From Limnohabitans sp. 2KL-51 (GTDB lineage: Bacteria; Pseudomonadota; Gammaproteobacteria; Burkholderiales; Burkholderiaceae_C), in the NCBI RefSeq assembly GCF_003063645.1, contig NZ_NESJ01000007.1, forward strand, positions 124,001-188,000: a stretch of 64,000 nt of DNA, given 5' to 3'. Every line of letters begins with the position of its first letter. Position 1 is the stretch's first letter. Below, one piece after another: positions 25,724 to 34,487 of this stretch. A program made the position numbers and the translations under genes. Under the pieces are notes generated by a model. That model had not been told where the DNA came from. It ran no database searches and saw only the letters and a list, made by a program, of their open reading frames with translations.

Positions 25724-26968
25724 TTACTTGACACCAATTCTCAAATCACCTTGCTTGATTCCTGCGGGGTGAACAACAATCGGCTTAGCATTCTGAATTT
25801 GGAAAATTGGCGGCTCAAGCGAGGTGATTTGGCCATTAGGTCCAAATTTCACTTGACCCCAGAATGTTGTGACATCCATCTTGGCCAGTTCATCCCTTAC
25901 TTTTTGACGATTTATAGTGCCCGATTTCTCGATGGCGATCTGAAACAGTGCACCCGATACAGATGCTGATGCGTTTGCGTAATCAGGATCAGCTTTGTAT
26001 GTGTCCCTGAAAAGTTTTACATAGCTCTCGGTTGTGCCGAAAATATCAATGCCCTTATAGCGAACGGCTGGATGCCACCAAGCGGCACTGGTGATGTTTT
26101 CAGCTCCCTTGCCAGCGGCATCAATAAACTCTTGATAGGCGGGTGCAGCAATCATCGTGACAACAGGGGCCTCAATGCGTTGATCTGTCATCTGCTTTCG
26201 CATAAGGACTAGGTCATTCGTGTAACCAGTGGCAAAAATCCACTGTGGATTTGCCGCCTTGATTTGCGCCAATGCTGAAGAGTGATCGAGGGTGTTGATG
26301 GCAAACTTTTCAAAATACACCACCTCCAGGCCACGTTCTTTGGCTGACTTTTCCATCTCTTGGGCGATGGCCAAGGGAAAAAGATCGTTACGCGCAAGGA
26401 TTGCGACTTTTTTCACATCCGGCAGACGCTGCCTAATAATTGTTGCCAGGGGATTTGTAAGCGTGTCATTCGGAGTAAAAGTGCCAAACAAGAACTTATA
26501 CCCTTGGTCGTAGACCTGTGAGGACGAAGCTGTGGCCGCAATCATAGGCACGCCATAACGCTCAGCCACTGTGCTGGCAGCTTTGGCTGCTCCAGATCCA
26601 AACGGTGCGAAGACAAATTGGACATTGTCTTGGGTGATCAAGCGTTCGGTCGCCTGAACGGCGCGCGGGGTGTTGGATTGATAGTCGATGTAAACGATCT
26701 CGACTTTCATCTTCTTGCCTGCGACGTTGATACCTCCGGCAAGATTGACTTGATTAGCCCAGAGGTCATAGCCTTGCTTTTGTTTCAATGCCTCGGGTGC
26801 CAAAGGTCCAGTGATAGGAAGTGGCGCACCGAATTTAATCACCTCCTGAGCATGGGCGGTCTGGAGACCAAAAACCGAGGACACAGCAACTGCTGCCAAC
26901 CAGAGCGGTACAGCTCTGCGACCGCGGTTCACCGCGGAGTGAAGTAAAGCCATCGTGAAGTTTTTCAT
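25724..26968 (-). CDS. ABC transporter substrate-binding protein, branched-chain amino acid type (LivJ/K-like)
   Basis: 414-residue periplasmic receptor. The start at 26968 has a good ribosome-binding site (AAGGAG seven bases ahead) and gives a long signal peptide ending at QTAHA. The mature protein starts EVIKFGAPLPITGPLAPEALKQK, the classical LivK N-lobe pattern, and contains YIDYQSNTPRAVQATERLI and VFAPFGSGAAKA. Related receptors bind aromatic acids or amides as well as amino acids. The deaminase, aldehyde dehydrogenase and LysR genes around it suggest a degradable amino-substituted or aromatic ligand. Confidence 0.92.
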   Translation of the reverse strand: MKNFTMALLHSAVNRGRRAVPLWLAAVAVSSVFGLQTAHAQEVIKFGAPLPITGPLAPEALKQKQGYDLWANQVNLAGGINVAGKKMKVEIVYIDYQSNTPRAVQATERLITQDNVQFVFAPFGSGAAKAASTVAERYGVPMIAATASSSQVYDQGYKFLFGTFTPNDTLTNPLATIIRQRLPDVKKVAILARNDLFPLAIAQEMEKSAKERGLEVVYFEKFAINTLDHSSALAQIKAANPQWIFATGYTNDLVLMRKQMTDQRIEAPVVTMIAAPAYQEFIDAAGKGAENITSAAWWHPAVRYKGIDIFGTTESYVKLFRDTYKADPDYANASASVSGALFQIAIEKSGTINRQKVRDELAKMDVTTFWGQVKFGPNGQITSLEPPIFQIQNAKPIVVHPAGIKQGDLRIGVK

Positions 26969-27063
26969 GCCATTCTCCTTTTGTGTCATTCAAGAAACCA
27001 GGGACTGCCAGATCAGTTTAACCAGACCACCCGAAGCCGGGAATCCTATATAGTTCAGGACTG

Positions 27064-27082
27064 TGTTCTCATTTTGCGAACA
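27064..27082. promoter_or_regulatory. Candidate LysR-type operator in the divergent promoter
   Basis: Inverted repeat TGTTC-N9-GAACA, embedding a T-N11-A core, in the 126-base gap between the binding-protein gene (minus) and the LysR gene (plus), 12 bases before the LysR start. This is the expected location and shape for an autoregulatory LysR site. A second AT-rich candidate (CCTATATAGTTCAGG) lies just upstream. Confidence 0.4.
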
Positions 27083-27094
27083 GGGTCATTCAAG

Positions 27095-27997
27095 ATGCTC
27101 CAGCCTCATGTCCTCAAATATTTCGCTGATGTCGCCCGAAATGGCTCGTTGCGTGTTGCTGCTGACCTGCAAGACATCGCACCCAGCGCGCTCAGCCGTC
27201 AGATTTCTCAACTTGAGAAATTTTTAGATGCAAAGTTGTTTATTCGAACTGCTAAAGGCATGCAAATCACTGAAGTAGGCCGAGAGCTTTTTTTGTTCGT
27301 TGAGGAGAGCAATCGGGGTGTTGAAGCACTGTTACATCGCATTGAAGAAATTGATGAGCTCCGACACGGGGCAGTAAGAATTGCCTCGATTGAAGGTGCA
27401 ATCACCAGTTTTTTGCCTGATGTTCTTGCTCGTTTCTCTGCCTCTTTCCCCGGCATAAAGTTTGAAGTCGTTGTCTGTGGCTCTAACGATGTCGCTCATC
27501 GTGTGGGTCGAGGTGAGTCTGAAATTGGCTTGGCATTCAACTGCCCCTCAAGGGAAGATGTGATTCTTCGGGCGAGAATTGCACAACCCTTGAACTTAGT
27601 GGCTCGTCCTGGCCATCCCGTCTTTGAAGGCGGCGAAAAAAACTTTTCGCAACTCAAAGAATTTCAATTTGCCTTGCCGAATCGTCGATTTGGCATTCGT
27701 CGCCTTATCGACCAGGCTATGCATGCTACCCAGACAGAGCTTGCGATCGCCTTCGAAACCGATTCGCTGCAGCTCATCAAACAGCTTGTGTCGCAAACGG
27801 ATATGCTGACATGTTTACCTCGAATTGTTTTCGAACGAGAACTCTCAAATCAAACCTTGGCTGCCATACCTTTAAAAGACTCACTCTGCTCCGCGGCAAG
27901 TATCGACATCATCACTCAGCAGTCACGGACACCTTCTGGGGCAGCGCGAAAATTTTTAACAATGCTACTTGACACAGCCAAATCGACGTACAGCTAA
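27095..27997 (+). CDS. LysR family transcriptional regulator
   Basis: 300-residue LysR-type regulator. The winged HTH is in the first 60 residues: FADVARNGSLRVAADLQDIAPSALSRQISQLEKFLDAKLF. The effector-binding domain follows from about residue 90 (HGAVRIASIEGAI). The start at 27095 (MLQPHVLKYFADVA) is the family start; the longer frame would add 38 unconserved residues. It is divergent from the importer operon and probably activates it and perhaps the downstream aldehyde dehydrogenase gene. Confidence 0.92.
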   Translation: MLQPHVLKYFADVARNGSLRVAADLQDIAPSALSRQISQLEKFLDAKLFIRTAKGMQITEVGRELFLFVEESNRGVEALLHRIEEIDELRHGAVRIASIEGAITSFLPDVLARFSASFPGIKFEVVVCGSNDVAHRVGRGESEIGLAFNCPSREDVILRARIAQPLNLVARPGHPVFEGGEKNFSQLKEFQFALPNRRFGIRRLIDQAMHATQTELAIAFETDSLQLIKQLVSQTDMLTCLPRIVFERELSNQTLAAIPLKDSLCSAASIDIITQQSRTPSGAARKFLTMLLDTAKSTYS

Positions 27998-28123
27998 GTC
28001 ATGTCTTGCATTGAGACTGTTCTAGTTTGAGCAACATATGGTTGCGAAAGACTGTCTTCTCTGACTGTTGGTTTAAGACTCTAATTACAAGCACCAGTTG
28101 CCTTGTTCTTTTGGAGTGCTTCC

Positions 28124-29578
28124 ATGAAAACCGTCAAGATTCTTTCCCCCTATAACCAAGCCATCGTTGGTGAAATGCCTGAGTCAGAAAGTCAGGATAT
28201 TGAATCAGCAATTCAGCGCTCTCAGGCTGCTTTTCAAGTCATGCGTAAGTTGCCGCGATTTGTTCGGGCAGACATCCTGATGCGCGCAGCAGAAGGACTC
28301 AAAGCACGTCGCGAGGAATTTGCGAGATTGATTGCTCAGGAGGCGGGTAAGCCTCTTTACGACGCACGAGGCGAGGTGTCCAGAGCAATCTTTAACCTCA
28401 GTAATTCAGCCGCTGAGGCGCGACGGTTTAGTGGAGAGGAAGTTCCACTAGATATGGATGCGGGTGTTTTTGAATATCAGTCAACTGACTCAAGCGGAAA
28501 ACCAATCGCGCTGCAAGATCTAAATCTCGACAAGCTATCGGCCATGCGCCGGCGTATCGGCATCGCACGACGTTTCCCTATTGGTCCGATTTTGGCAATT
28601 GCACCATTCAATTTCCCCTTGAATTTGGTGTTGCACAAAGTTGCTCCAGCGTTGGCCGTTGGAAATAGCGTGGTACTGAAACCAGCACCTCAAACCCCCT
28701 TGACATCAGTTTTACTCCAAGATCTGCTTCGTGATGCAGGACTTCCCGATGGTGCACTTGAAGTGTGTCATTGCTCAGTGTCCTTGGCTGAATCTATGGT
28801 GAAAGATGAACGCTTCGCCATGGTGAGCTTTACGGGAAGTGCGAAGGTTGGATGGCATATCAAATCTATCGCAGGCAGAAAGAAGGTGGCTCTAGAGCTT
28901 GGTGGCAATGGGGCTGTGATAGTGGCAGAGGATGCCGATATAGACCAGGCCGTAGCGCGTTGCGTTCGGGGCGGTGTGGTTTATGGGGGACAGTACTGCA
29001 TTGGTGTTCAACGGATTTTGGTGCAGCGATCGGTTTACGATAACTTTCTGAAAAAACTGATTGAAAAAATCGAAAAATGCAAGGTCGGCGATCCTCTTGA
29101 GGAGGGTATCGATATAGGACCCGTGATCGACGAGGGGTCTGCAATTCGTATTCAAAGCTGGGTTGAAGAGGCCGTTGCTCAGGGCGCAAAAATTGAGACA
29201 GGTGGTCGTCGCGATCGTGCTGTTGTCCAGCCCACAGTGCTCACCAAGACCCAACCAAACATGAAGGTGGAAGCCGAAGAAATCTTTGGCCCCGTCATGA
29301 CCGTCAACGTTTACGATGAATTCGAAGAGGCAATTGCACGGTGCAATAATTCAAAATACGGTTTGCAAGGTGGATTCTTTACGCAAAACCTGAAACATGC
29401 ATTCCGTGCAATTGAAGATTGGGAGGTTGGCGGACTGATGATTAACGATGTACCCATCTATCGAATCGACAACATGCCTTTTGGTGGCTGGAAGGAATCA
29501 GGTCTTGGTCGTGAGGGCACTCGCTACGCCATGGAAGACATGACAGATATCAGGCATCTGGTCATTAATTACGCTTAA
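28124..29578 (+). CDS. NAD(P)-dependent aldehyde dehydrogenase
   Basis: 484-residue ALDH superfamily enzyme that oxidises an aldehyde to its acid. Active-site residues are Cys292 (GGQYCIGVQR, where most relatives have QxCIS/T) and Glu258 (ALELGGNG); the oxyanion-hole Asn and Rossmann GSAKVG motif (about 240) are present, and the end motif FGGWKESGLGREG is intact. The sequence is closest in style to lactaldehyde, phosphonoacetaldehyde and succinate-semialdehyde types. The start is ATG 28124. It lies 126 bases after the LysR gene and closes the AT-rich catabolic cluster, with its own terminator. The substrate is unknown. Confidence 0.92.
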   Translation: MKTVKILSPYNQAIVGEMPESESQDIESAIQRSQAAFQVMRKLPRFVRADILMRAAEGLKARREEFARLIAQEAGKPLYDARGEVSRAIFNLSNSAAEARRFSGEEVPLDMDAGVFEYQSTDSSGKPIALQDLNLDKLSAMRRRIGIARRFPIGPILAIAPFNFPLNLVLHKVAPALAVGNSVVLKPAPQTPLTSVLLQDLLRDAGLPDGALEVCHCSVSLAESMVKDERFAMVSFTGSAKVGWHIKSIAGRKKVALELGGNGAVIVAEDADIDQAVARCVRGGVVYGGQYCIGVQRILVQRSVYDNFLKKLIEKIEKCKVGDPLEEGIDIGPVIDEGSAIRIQSWVEEAVAQGAKIETGGRRDRAVVQPTVLTKTQPNMKVEAEEIFGPVMTVNVYDEFEEAIARCNNSKYGLQGGFFTQNLKHAFRAIEDWEVGGLMINDVPIYRIDNMPFGGWKESGLGREGTRYAMEDMTDIRHLVINYA

Positions 29579-29683
29579 TCTGTTCCCGCCGCATGCGATT
29601 TGACCAGCTGGGGGTGCAGTCTGGTCACATCATGATCGGCCCTTCCTGATGCCGTCGACCGAAAACTGATCGCACCAAACCCG

Positions 29684-29722
29684 AATCCGCACACGTTCAA
29701 GCTGGTGCGGATTTTTACTTTT
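29684..29722 (+). terminator. Intrinsic terminator after the aldehyde dehydrogenase gene
   Basis: Stem AATCCGCAC / GTGCGGATT with a 12-base loop, followed by TTTACTTTT on the plus strand. It ends the aldehyde dehydrogenase transcript and lies against the stop codon of the convergent soxH-like gene. Confidence 0.85.
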
Positions 29723-30719
29723 AGAACGCGACTTTCTCGGCTTCCAAGTAAGCCAGGCTCACATATTTGCCAATGTTGCCGCCAAAGCCTTGCATGGTCT
29801 TGGCCCTTGCGGCCACACGCGGGTCTTTCAGCACGGCAGCTTTGGCCTCGGCTTCGGATTGGTTGTCTTCCACCGCTTTGAGGCAGGGCTCCCAGATGCC
29901 CGCCAAGAATTCGCCATAAGTCTTGAGCAAGTCTGGTCTGGCCTGGCCGTGGCCGGGCACCCACAGCTGATCGCCCGTAGCCGTTTGCAGGGCTTTGTAA
30001 TATTTGAAGGTGCCGGGGTAAGAGCCGTCGTCCATGTTGGCGATGCGGTTGGTCATGGCGATGTCACCCACTGCCGTCACCTTGTCTTGAACCACCTCGA
30101 CACACAGATCCGATGGCGTGTGCGCCGTGCCGTAGTGGTGCATGCGAAATGTCACATCGCCGATCTGAAGCACTTGGCCATGCTGCACGGGTGTGTTGGG
30201 CAGCACCACTTGCGTGCCAAGCGTTGACTGGTTGGTCCAGCGCTCCATCAGGCTGCGCCACAAGTTGCCTTCTGCGCCTTTGAGTTTTTCAATCGTGCTG
30301 TGCAGCGCGTAGATGGGCAGCTTGTTGCCATAGGTCTTGGCAAAGGCATGGTTGCCCAGCCAATGGTCACCGTGGTAATGGCTGTTGAACACGGCCACCA
30401 CGGGTTGGTCGGTCACCTTGCGGATCATGCGGATCGCCATCTGGCCGATTTGCAGCGAGGCCCCCGAATCGATCACCACCACCCCAGCCGAAGTCACCAC
30501 AAAAATCACGTTGGCCATCATGCCCCGGTTTTCAGGGGTGGGAAATCCGTCAGGGGAGTAGATCATCCACACATGGGGCGACAGCTGTTGCGCCGGAATG
30601 TCGGCCACGGCCGGGCCTTCGATGAAGTCCTGCGCTTGCTGCGCGAGCAAACGGGCCTCGGGCCACAGGGCTGCGCCACCGATGGCAGCGCTGGCCCACA
30701 ACAGTTGTCTTCTTTTCAT
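29721..30719 (-). CDS. soxH: MBL-fold metallohydrolase, SoxH-like
   Basis: 332-residue metallo-beta-lactamase-fold protein at the end of the sox operon. The metal motif is HYHGDH (His114, His116, Asp118, His119), with further ligands in HHYGTAHTPSD, AVGDIA and VPGHG. The N-terminus (MKRRQLLWASAAIGGAALWP) is a Tat-like or Sec signal, so the protein is periplasmic. SoxH is the MBL protein found with sox genes; its exact role is unproven, and a thiol-compound hydrolase has been suggested. It is 55 bases downstream of soxB in the same direction. Confidence 0.8.
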   Translation of the reverse strand: MKRRQLLWASAAIGGAALWPEARLLAQQAQDFIEGPAVADIPAQQLSPHVWMIYSPDGFPTPENRGMMANVIFVVTSAGVVVIDSGASLQIGQMAIRMIRKVTDQPVVAVFNSHYHGDHWLGNHAFAKTYGNKLPIYALHSTIEKLKGAEGNLWRSLMERWTNQSTLGTQVVLPNTPVQHGQVLQIGDVTFRMHHYGTAHTPSDLCVEVVQDKVTAVGDIAMTNRIANMDDGSYPGTFKYYKALQTATGDQLWVPGHGQARPDLLKTYGEFLAGIWEPCLKAVEDNQSEAEAKAAVLKDPRVAARAKTMQGFGGNIGKYVSLAYLEAEKVAF

Positions 30720-30774
30720 GCTGATCCTCCATCGGTGCAGCCCCGGACAGTGCCAAGAGCGCTGCACACACTCG

Positions 30775-32508
30775 TCAAACGGCGTAACCCTTGTTGGGCA
30801 ATGCGCCCATGATTTTCGGCGTGTTGAGTTGGCGTGGCTTGATGCGACCGCCTTGGGCTTTGAGCCAGGTTTCCACCACATCCCACACCTGCTTGTTGCC
30901 CTGGTTGCGGGCTTCTTCGGCCACGGGGGCCCAGCCCGCCACCTTGTACTTTTTACCCGCGTCGATGAGCTGCCCTTTCAGGCGCATATCGCCAATGCGT
31001 TGACCTGCCTTGGCCACCGGATTGCAGCTGTAAGTCAAGCCCCCCACGCGCACCATATCACCGCCTTGCTGGTAATAGGGATCGGGGTTGAACAGGTTGT
31101 CGGCCACGTCTTCGAGCACGGTCTTGATGGTCTCGCCCGTCATCTCGGTCACCGTGGCGTACGAATAAGTGGTGGCGGTCATGTCGAGCAGCCATTCGCG
31201 CGTGATGGCCTGGCCCGGCAAGAGCGTGGTGCCCCAGCGAAAGCCGGGCGAGAACGCGATGTCTGCGCCCTGCACGTCCAGCAGCGCGTCGATCAGCAAC
31301 TGGTCACCCGTGCCGTTGAAGTTGCCGCGGCGGTACAGCAGGCCATCGGTCACGGCCAGCTTTTCTGCCAGCTTGCTTTCATAAGGCGCGCGGATCTTGG
31401 TGATGAGCGCGTCCATCTCCTTGTCGGCGGGCAGCATGTTCGAGAACACGGGCAGCAGCTTGTAGCGGAAGTCGCTGACCTTTTTGTCTTTGACTTCGAA
31501 GTCGAGCACACCCAAAAACTTGCCATTTGAGCCCGCGTTGGTGACGATGGTCTTGCCGCCTTTGTTGGACACCAGAGTGGCCACGGGCATGCCGTCGTGC
31601 GTGTGTCCGCCCATGATGGCGTCGATGCCGCTGACGCGGCTGGCCATTTTCAGGTCCACGTCCATGCCGTTGTGGCTGATGACAACCACGACCTGTGCAC
31701 CTTTGCCACGGGCCTCGTTCACCATCAGCTGCATGTTCTCATCCTGGATGCCGAATGCCCAATCGGCCACCATGTAGCGGGGGTTGGCAATCGGCGTGTA
31801 GGGAAAGGCTTGGCCAATGATGGCGCAGGGCACACCATTGATCTCACGGATCACGTAGGGCTTGAAGACCGGGTCGCCAAAGTCATTGGTCTTGACGTTT
31901 TGCGCAACAAAGTCCACCTTGCCCGCGAAATCTTTCTCGATGATTTCCTTCACGCGCGCCATGCCCAGGGTGAACTCCCAGTGACCGGTCATCACGTCAA
32001 CACCCAGCAGTTTGCAAGCATCGACCATGTCCTGACCGTTGGTCCACAGGCTGGTGCCCGAGCCTTGCCAGGTGTCACCGCCGTCAAGCAACAAAGCACC
32101 GGGGCGGCTGGCCTTCATGCGCTTGACCAGTGTGGCCAAGTGCGCAAAACCACCGACTTTGCCGTAGCGCTTGGCGGCTTTTTCGTAGTCCAGATAGGTC
32201 AGTGCATGGGCCTCTGCCGTGCCCGGGCGGATCTTGGCCACTTGCAACAAATATTCACCCACCAAATGCGGCAGGTTGCCCTGCATAGAACCAATGCCTA
32301 AGTTGATGCTGGGCTCACGGAAATAAATCGGCTTGAGCTGGGCATGGCAATCGGTCATGTGCAGGAAAGAAACATTGCCGAACTTGGGAATGTCATAAAG
32401 ACCATTGGCGGCCGTGGTGGCACTGGACTGGGCGTAGGTGCCCATGCTCATGCCAGCCATCGTGCCAGCACCCATGACTTGGATAAATTCGCGCTTGGAG
32501 AGATTCAT
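30775..32508 (-). CDS. soxB: Thiosulfohydrolase SoxB
   Basis: 577-residue periplasmic dimanganese enzyme that hydrolyses sulfate off the SoxY-thiosulfonate carrier. The N-terminus NLSKREFIQVMGAGTMAG is a Tat-like signal. The metal site is visible as HMTDCHAQLKPIYFRE, LLDGGDTWQGSG, the H/N in TGHWEF, and the histidine pair in GGHTHDGMP. The C-terminal nucleotidase domain has GTGDQLLIDALLDVQGADIAFSPGFRWG. The start at 32508 (ATG) was preferred to a GTG four codons upstream. A hairpin terminator separates it from soxX. Confidence 0.95.
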   Translation of the reverse strand: MNLSKREFIQVMGAGTMAGMSMGTYAQSSATTAANGLYDIPKFGNVSFLHMTDCHAQLKPIYFREPSINLGIGSMQGNLPHLVGEYLLQVAKIRPGTAEAHALTYLDYEKAAKRYGKVGGFAHLATLVKRMKASRPGALLLDGGDTWQGSGTSLWTNGQDMVDACKLLGVDVMTGHWEFTLGMARVKEIIEKDFAGKVDFVAQNVKTNDFGDPVFKPYVIREINGVPCAIIGQAFPYTPIANPRYMVADWAFGIQDENMQLMVNEARGKGAQVVVVISHNGMDVDLKMASRVSGIDAIMGGHTHDGMPVATLVSNKGGKTIVTNAGSNGKFLGVLDFEVKDKKVSDFRYKLLPVFSNMLPADKEMDALITKIRAPYESKLAEKLAVTDGLLYRRGNFNGTGDQLLIDALLDVQGADIAFSPGFRWGTTLLPGQAITREWLLDMTATTYSYATVTEMTGETIKTVLEDVADNLFNPDPYYQQGGDMVRVGGLTYSCNPVAKAGQRIGDMRLKGQLIDAGKKYKVAGWAPVAEEARNQGNKQVWDVVETWLKAQGGRIKPRQLNTPKIMGALPNKGYAV

Positions 32509-32536
32509 ATTTGCAACCACTGATATATACGGAGCT

Positions 32537-32562
32537 AAAAAACCCGGACAAGCCGGGTTTTC
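32537..32562 (-). terminator. Intrinsic terminator between soxX and soxB
   Basis: Stem AAAACCCGG / CCGGGTTTT around an ACAAG loop, followed on the minus strand by TTTTTT. It lies between the soxX stop codon (32569) and the soxB start (32508). Read on the minus strand it is a normal intrinsic terminator inside the sox operon, so soxB expression needs read-through or its own promoter. Confidence 0.85.
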
Positions 32563-32568
32563 ATAGGC

Positions 32569-33225
32569 TTATTGGTTAACGGGGGACTTGGGGTCGAGCA
32601 ATAAGCCCACGATGTGGCGGACCTGTGTTTCGTTCAGGATGCCCATGTGCCCAGCGCGGGGCATGTTGGAGCAGGCGTTGTAGGCCTTGGCGTTCCAGAT
32701 CTTGCCCCAGGTGTATTCCACAATGGCCTTGCTGGCCGGATCGTCGGGGTTGGACACGCCACGAATCTTGCCGTAGTTATAGAGGCTAGGACCAATGGTG
32801 CCGTAAGAAATTTCTTTCTTGTCCATCTGGTGGCAGTTGTAACAGTTGCCACCATTCACGCCCGTGGCCGAATCGGTCCAAGTCAAGCCACGACCGCTTT
32901 GGGCAATGGCTTCGCCTTGCTTCCAGTCACCGATGAACTTGCCGTCTGAGGGCCACTTGATGGCTTTGAGGTTGGCTTCTTCGATGCGCTTGGCTGTTTT
33001 TTCATCCAAGGGTTTGCCTGCCACATCGGCTTCACTGCAGACGCGGTTGGTTTCGTCGGTGGCGGTGATCCGCTCCACTTTCACATGGCTTTGGTCACGG
33101 AATGAGGCCTTGACGATCTTGTCGGTCAATGCATTGAGCTCGGCCACAGAAGGGCCGGAGGCGCAGCCAGCTGCCACCAAAGCGGCCGCCAAGCTGGCCA
33201 ATACGAGTTGGGTCTTTTTGTTCAT
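32569..33225 (-). CDS. soxX: Sulfur-oxidising cytochrome c subunit SoxX
   Basis: 218-residue monohaem cytochrome that partners SoxA to couple thiosulfate to the SoxY carrier. The haem site is CYNCH (128-132) and the axial methionine is in MPRAGHMGIL. The signal peptide ends in a lipobox-like LVAAGC (Cys21), suggesting membrane anchoring as a lipoprotein. It lies between soxA (upstream) and the soxX-soxB terminator. The protein is longer than the shorter SoxX forms because of a 100-residue N-terminal region before the haem domain. Confidence 0.92.
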   Translation of the reverse strand: MNKKTQLVLASLAAALVAAGCASGPSVAELNALTDKIVKASFRDQSHVKVERITATDETNRVCSEADVAGKPLDEKTAKRIEEANLKAIKWPSDGKFIGDWKQGEAIAQSGRGLTWTDSATGVNGGNCYNCHQMDKKEISYGTIGPSLYNYGKIRGVSNPDDPASKAIVEYTWGKIWNAKAYNACSNMPRAGHMGILNETQVRHIVGLLLDPKSPVNQ

Positions 33226-33243
33226 GAGGTTCTCCTGTTCAGA

Positions 33244-34047
33244 TCAGCGCTTGATGGCCGGGGCAACGGAAGCTGCACCCTTGGCATTCACACCCAAGTA
33301 GGTGGACAGGGCAATCGTGGCATCGCTGCCAAAACCAGGGTAAGGAAACCGCTGCTGGCGGTAGCAGTCGTTCAGGCGCAATTGCATGCTCCACATCTGA
33401 CCGTTGGAGACGCGATAAGCTGGCCAGGCGGCAAAACCAATTCCGTCGCCGGGGTTCTTGGTCAGGATAGGCAGGTCTTGCAAGCGGATGCGTTTGCCTT
33501 CTTCACCGTGGCAGGAGGCACAAGAAAAGTCGTGCGGCCCACCACGCTGGAAGAACAGGCGTTTGCCCACTTCGTAGAAAGTTTTTTCTTGGGGGTGCGC
33601 TTGTGACAAGTTAAAGCGCTGCCCTTTGGACTCGGCGGCGATCCAGGTAGCCAAAGCCGTCACATTGGCCATCTCGCCGCGACCAAATGCGGTCTTGGAA
33701 ATTTCAGCGGCATTGAAGCCTTGCAGGGTTTCCATGCAGGTGACCAGGCGGGACTCCAAGTCTTGCATGCGCTGCGTGTCAGCGAAGTATTTGGGCAACT
33801 CGACAAAAGCACCTTTGACCACGCCAGGGCCTTTGCCCAGATCGCATTTTTCGAGACTGGCGTTTTTGGGTCCGCGTGCTTTTTTCCAGAGGTCTTCGCC
33901 TTTGGCTTCAAAGAGTTCAGCGGGGTTACCGTCTTGCAGCATGGCGCGGTATTCGTCAATGCCTTGGCTGGCGGTCTTTTGGGCCAGCGCGGACATGGTA
34001 CTCAAGGCCAGTGCCGCTGCCATGGTCAAACTTGATGCTTTGTTCAT
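33244..34047 (-). CDS. soxA: Sulfur-oxidising cytochrome c subunit SoxA, monohaem type
   Basis: 267-residue periplasmic cytochrome that forms SoxAX. Only one haem motif is present, CASCH (176-180); the N-terminal haem of diheme SoxA is lost, but Cys68 and Cys104 remain and can form the structural disulfide. The active-site cysteine that becomes a persulfide haem ligand is Cys228 in LNDCYRQQRF. The start at 34047 gives a signal peptide ending at SALAQ. It is 18 bases upstream of soxX. Confidence 0.93.
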   Translation of the reverse strand: MNKASSLTMAAALALSTMSALAQKTASQGIDEYRAMLQDGNPAELFEAKGEDLWKKARGPKNASLEKCDLGKGPGVVKGAFVELPKYFADTQRMQDLESRLVTCMETLQGFNAAEISKTAFGRGEMANVTALATWIAAESKGQRFNLSQAHPQEKTFYEVGKRLFFQRGGPHDFSCASCHGEEGKRIRLQDLPILTKNPGDGIGFAAWPAYRVSNGQMWSMQLRLNDCYRQQRFPYPGFGSDATIALSTYLGVNAKGAASVAPAIKR

Positions 34048-34078
34048 TGTCACCTCTGTTGGTATTTTTAAAACGCGA

Positions 34079-34106
34079 AAAGGGTGAAGTCGTGGCTTCA
34101 CCCTTT
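34079..34106 (-). terminator. Hairpin between soxZ and soxA
   Basis: Perfect 11-base inverted repeat AAAGGGTGAAG / CTTCACCCTTT with a six-base loop, followed on the minus strand by TTTTCGCGTTTT. It lies between the soxZ stop and the soxA start and could be a weak terminator or an mRNA stabiliser. Confidence 0.7.
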
Positions 34107-34123
34107 GTTCTGTCATCGCACGA

Positions 34124-34435
34124 TCACGAAACGGTGGCTTCGTCCGTGCGGGTATCGCCCTTGTTGTCTTTCCAGGTCACAGCAATCTTGTCGCCAGCTT
34201 TCGCGCCTTTGACGGCGAATTGCAGGAAGGGGTTTTTCGACACAGCGGGGCCCCACTCGGCGGAAAACACGTCTTTGCCGTTGAGTTTGGCTGTCACTTC
34301 CTGGATGAACCAGGCGGGCACGGTTTTGCCGGAAGCGTCTTTGCGTTGACCGGTTTCCATTTCGTGGCTCATGAGCACACGAACGGTTGCTTTGTCACCA
34401 GAGGCCTGGGCACGGATGCGCATTGGATCTGCCAT
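34124..34435 (-). CDS. soxZ: Sulfur-carrier complex subunit SoxZ
   Basis: 103-residue SoxZ subunit. It carries the immunoglobulin-like pattern MRIRAQASGDKATVRVLMSHEMETGQRKD, then VSKNPFLQF and TWKDNKGDTRTDEA. It has no signal peptide and is exported as a complex with the Tat-directed SoxY. It lies 52 bases downstream of soxY, the usual pair. Confidence 0.96.
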   Translation of the reverse strand: MADPMRIRAQASGDKATVRVLMSHEMETGQRKDASGKTVPAWFIQEVTAKLNGKDVFSAEWGPAVSKNPFLQFAVKGAKAGDKIAVTWKDNKGDTRTDEATVS

Positions 34436-34487
34436 TTTTCTCTCCTAATCTTTCATTGAATCGATGTATGAGGGTGTGCACAGGGGC

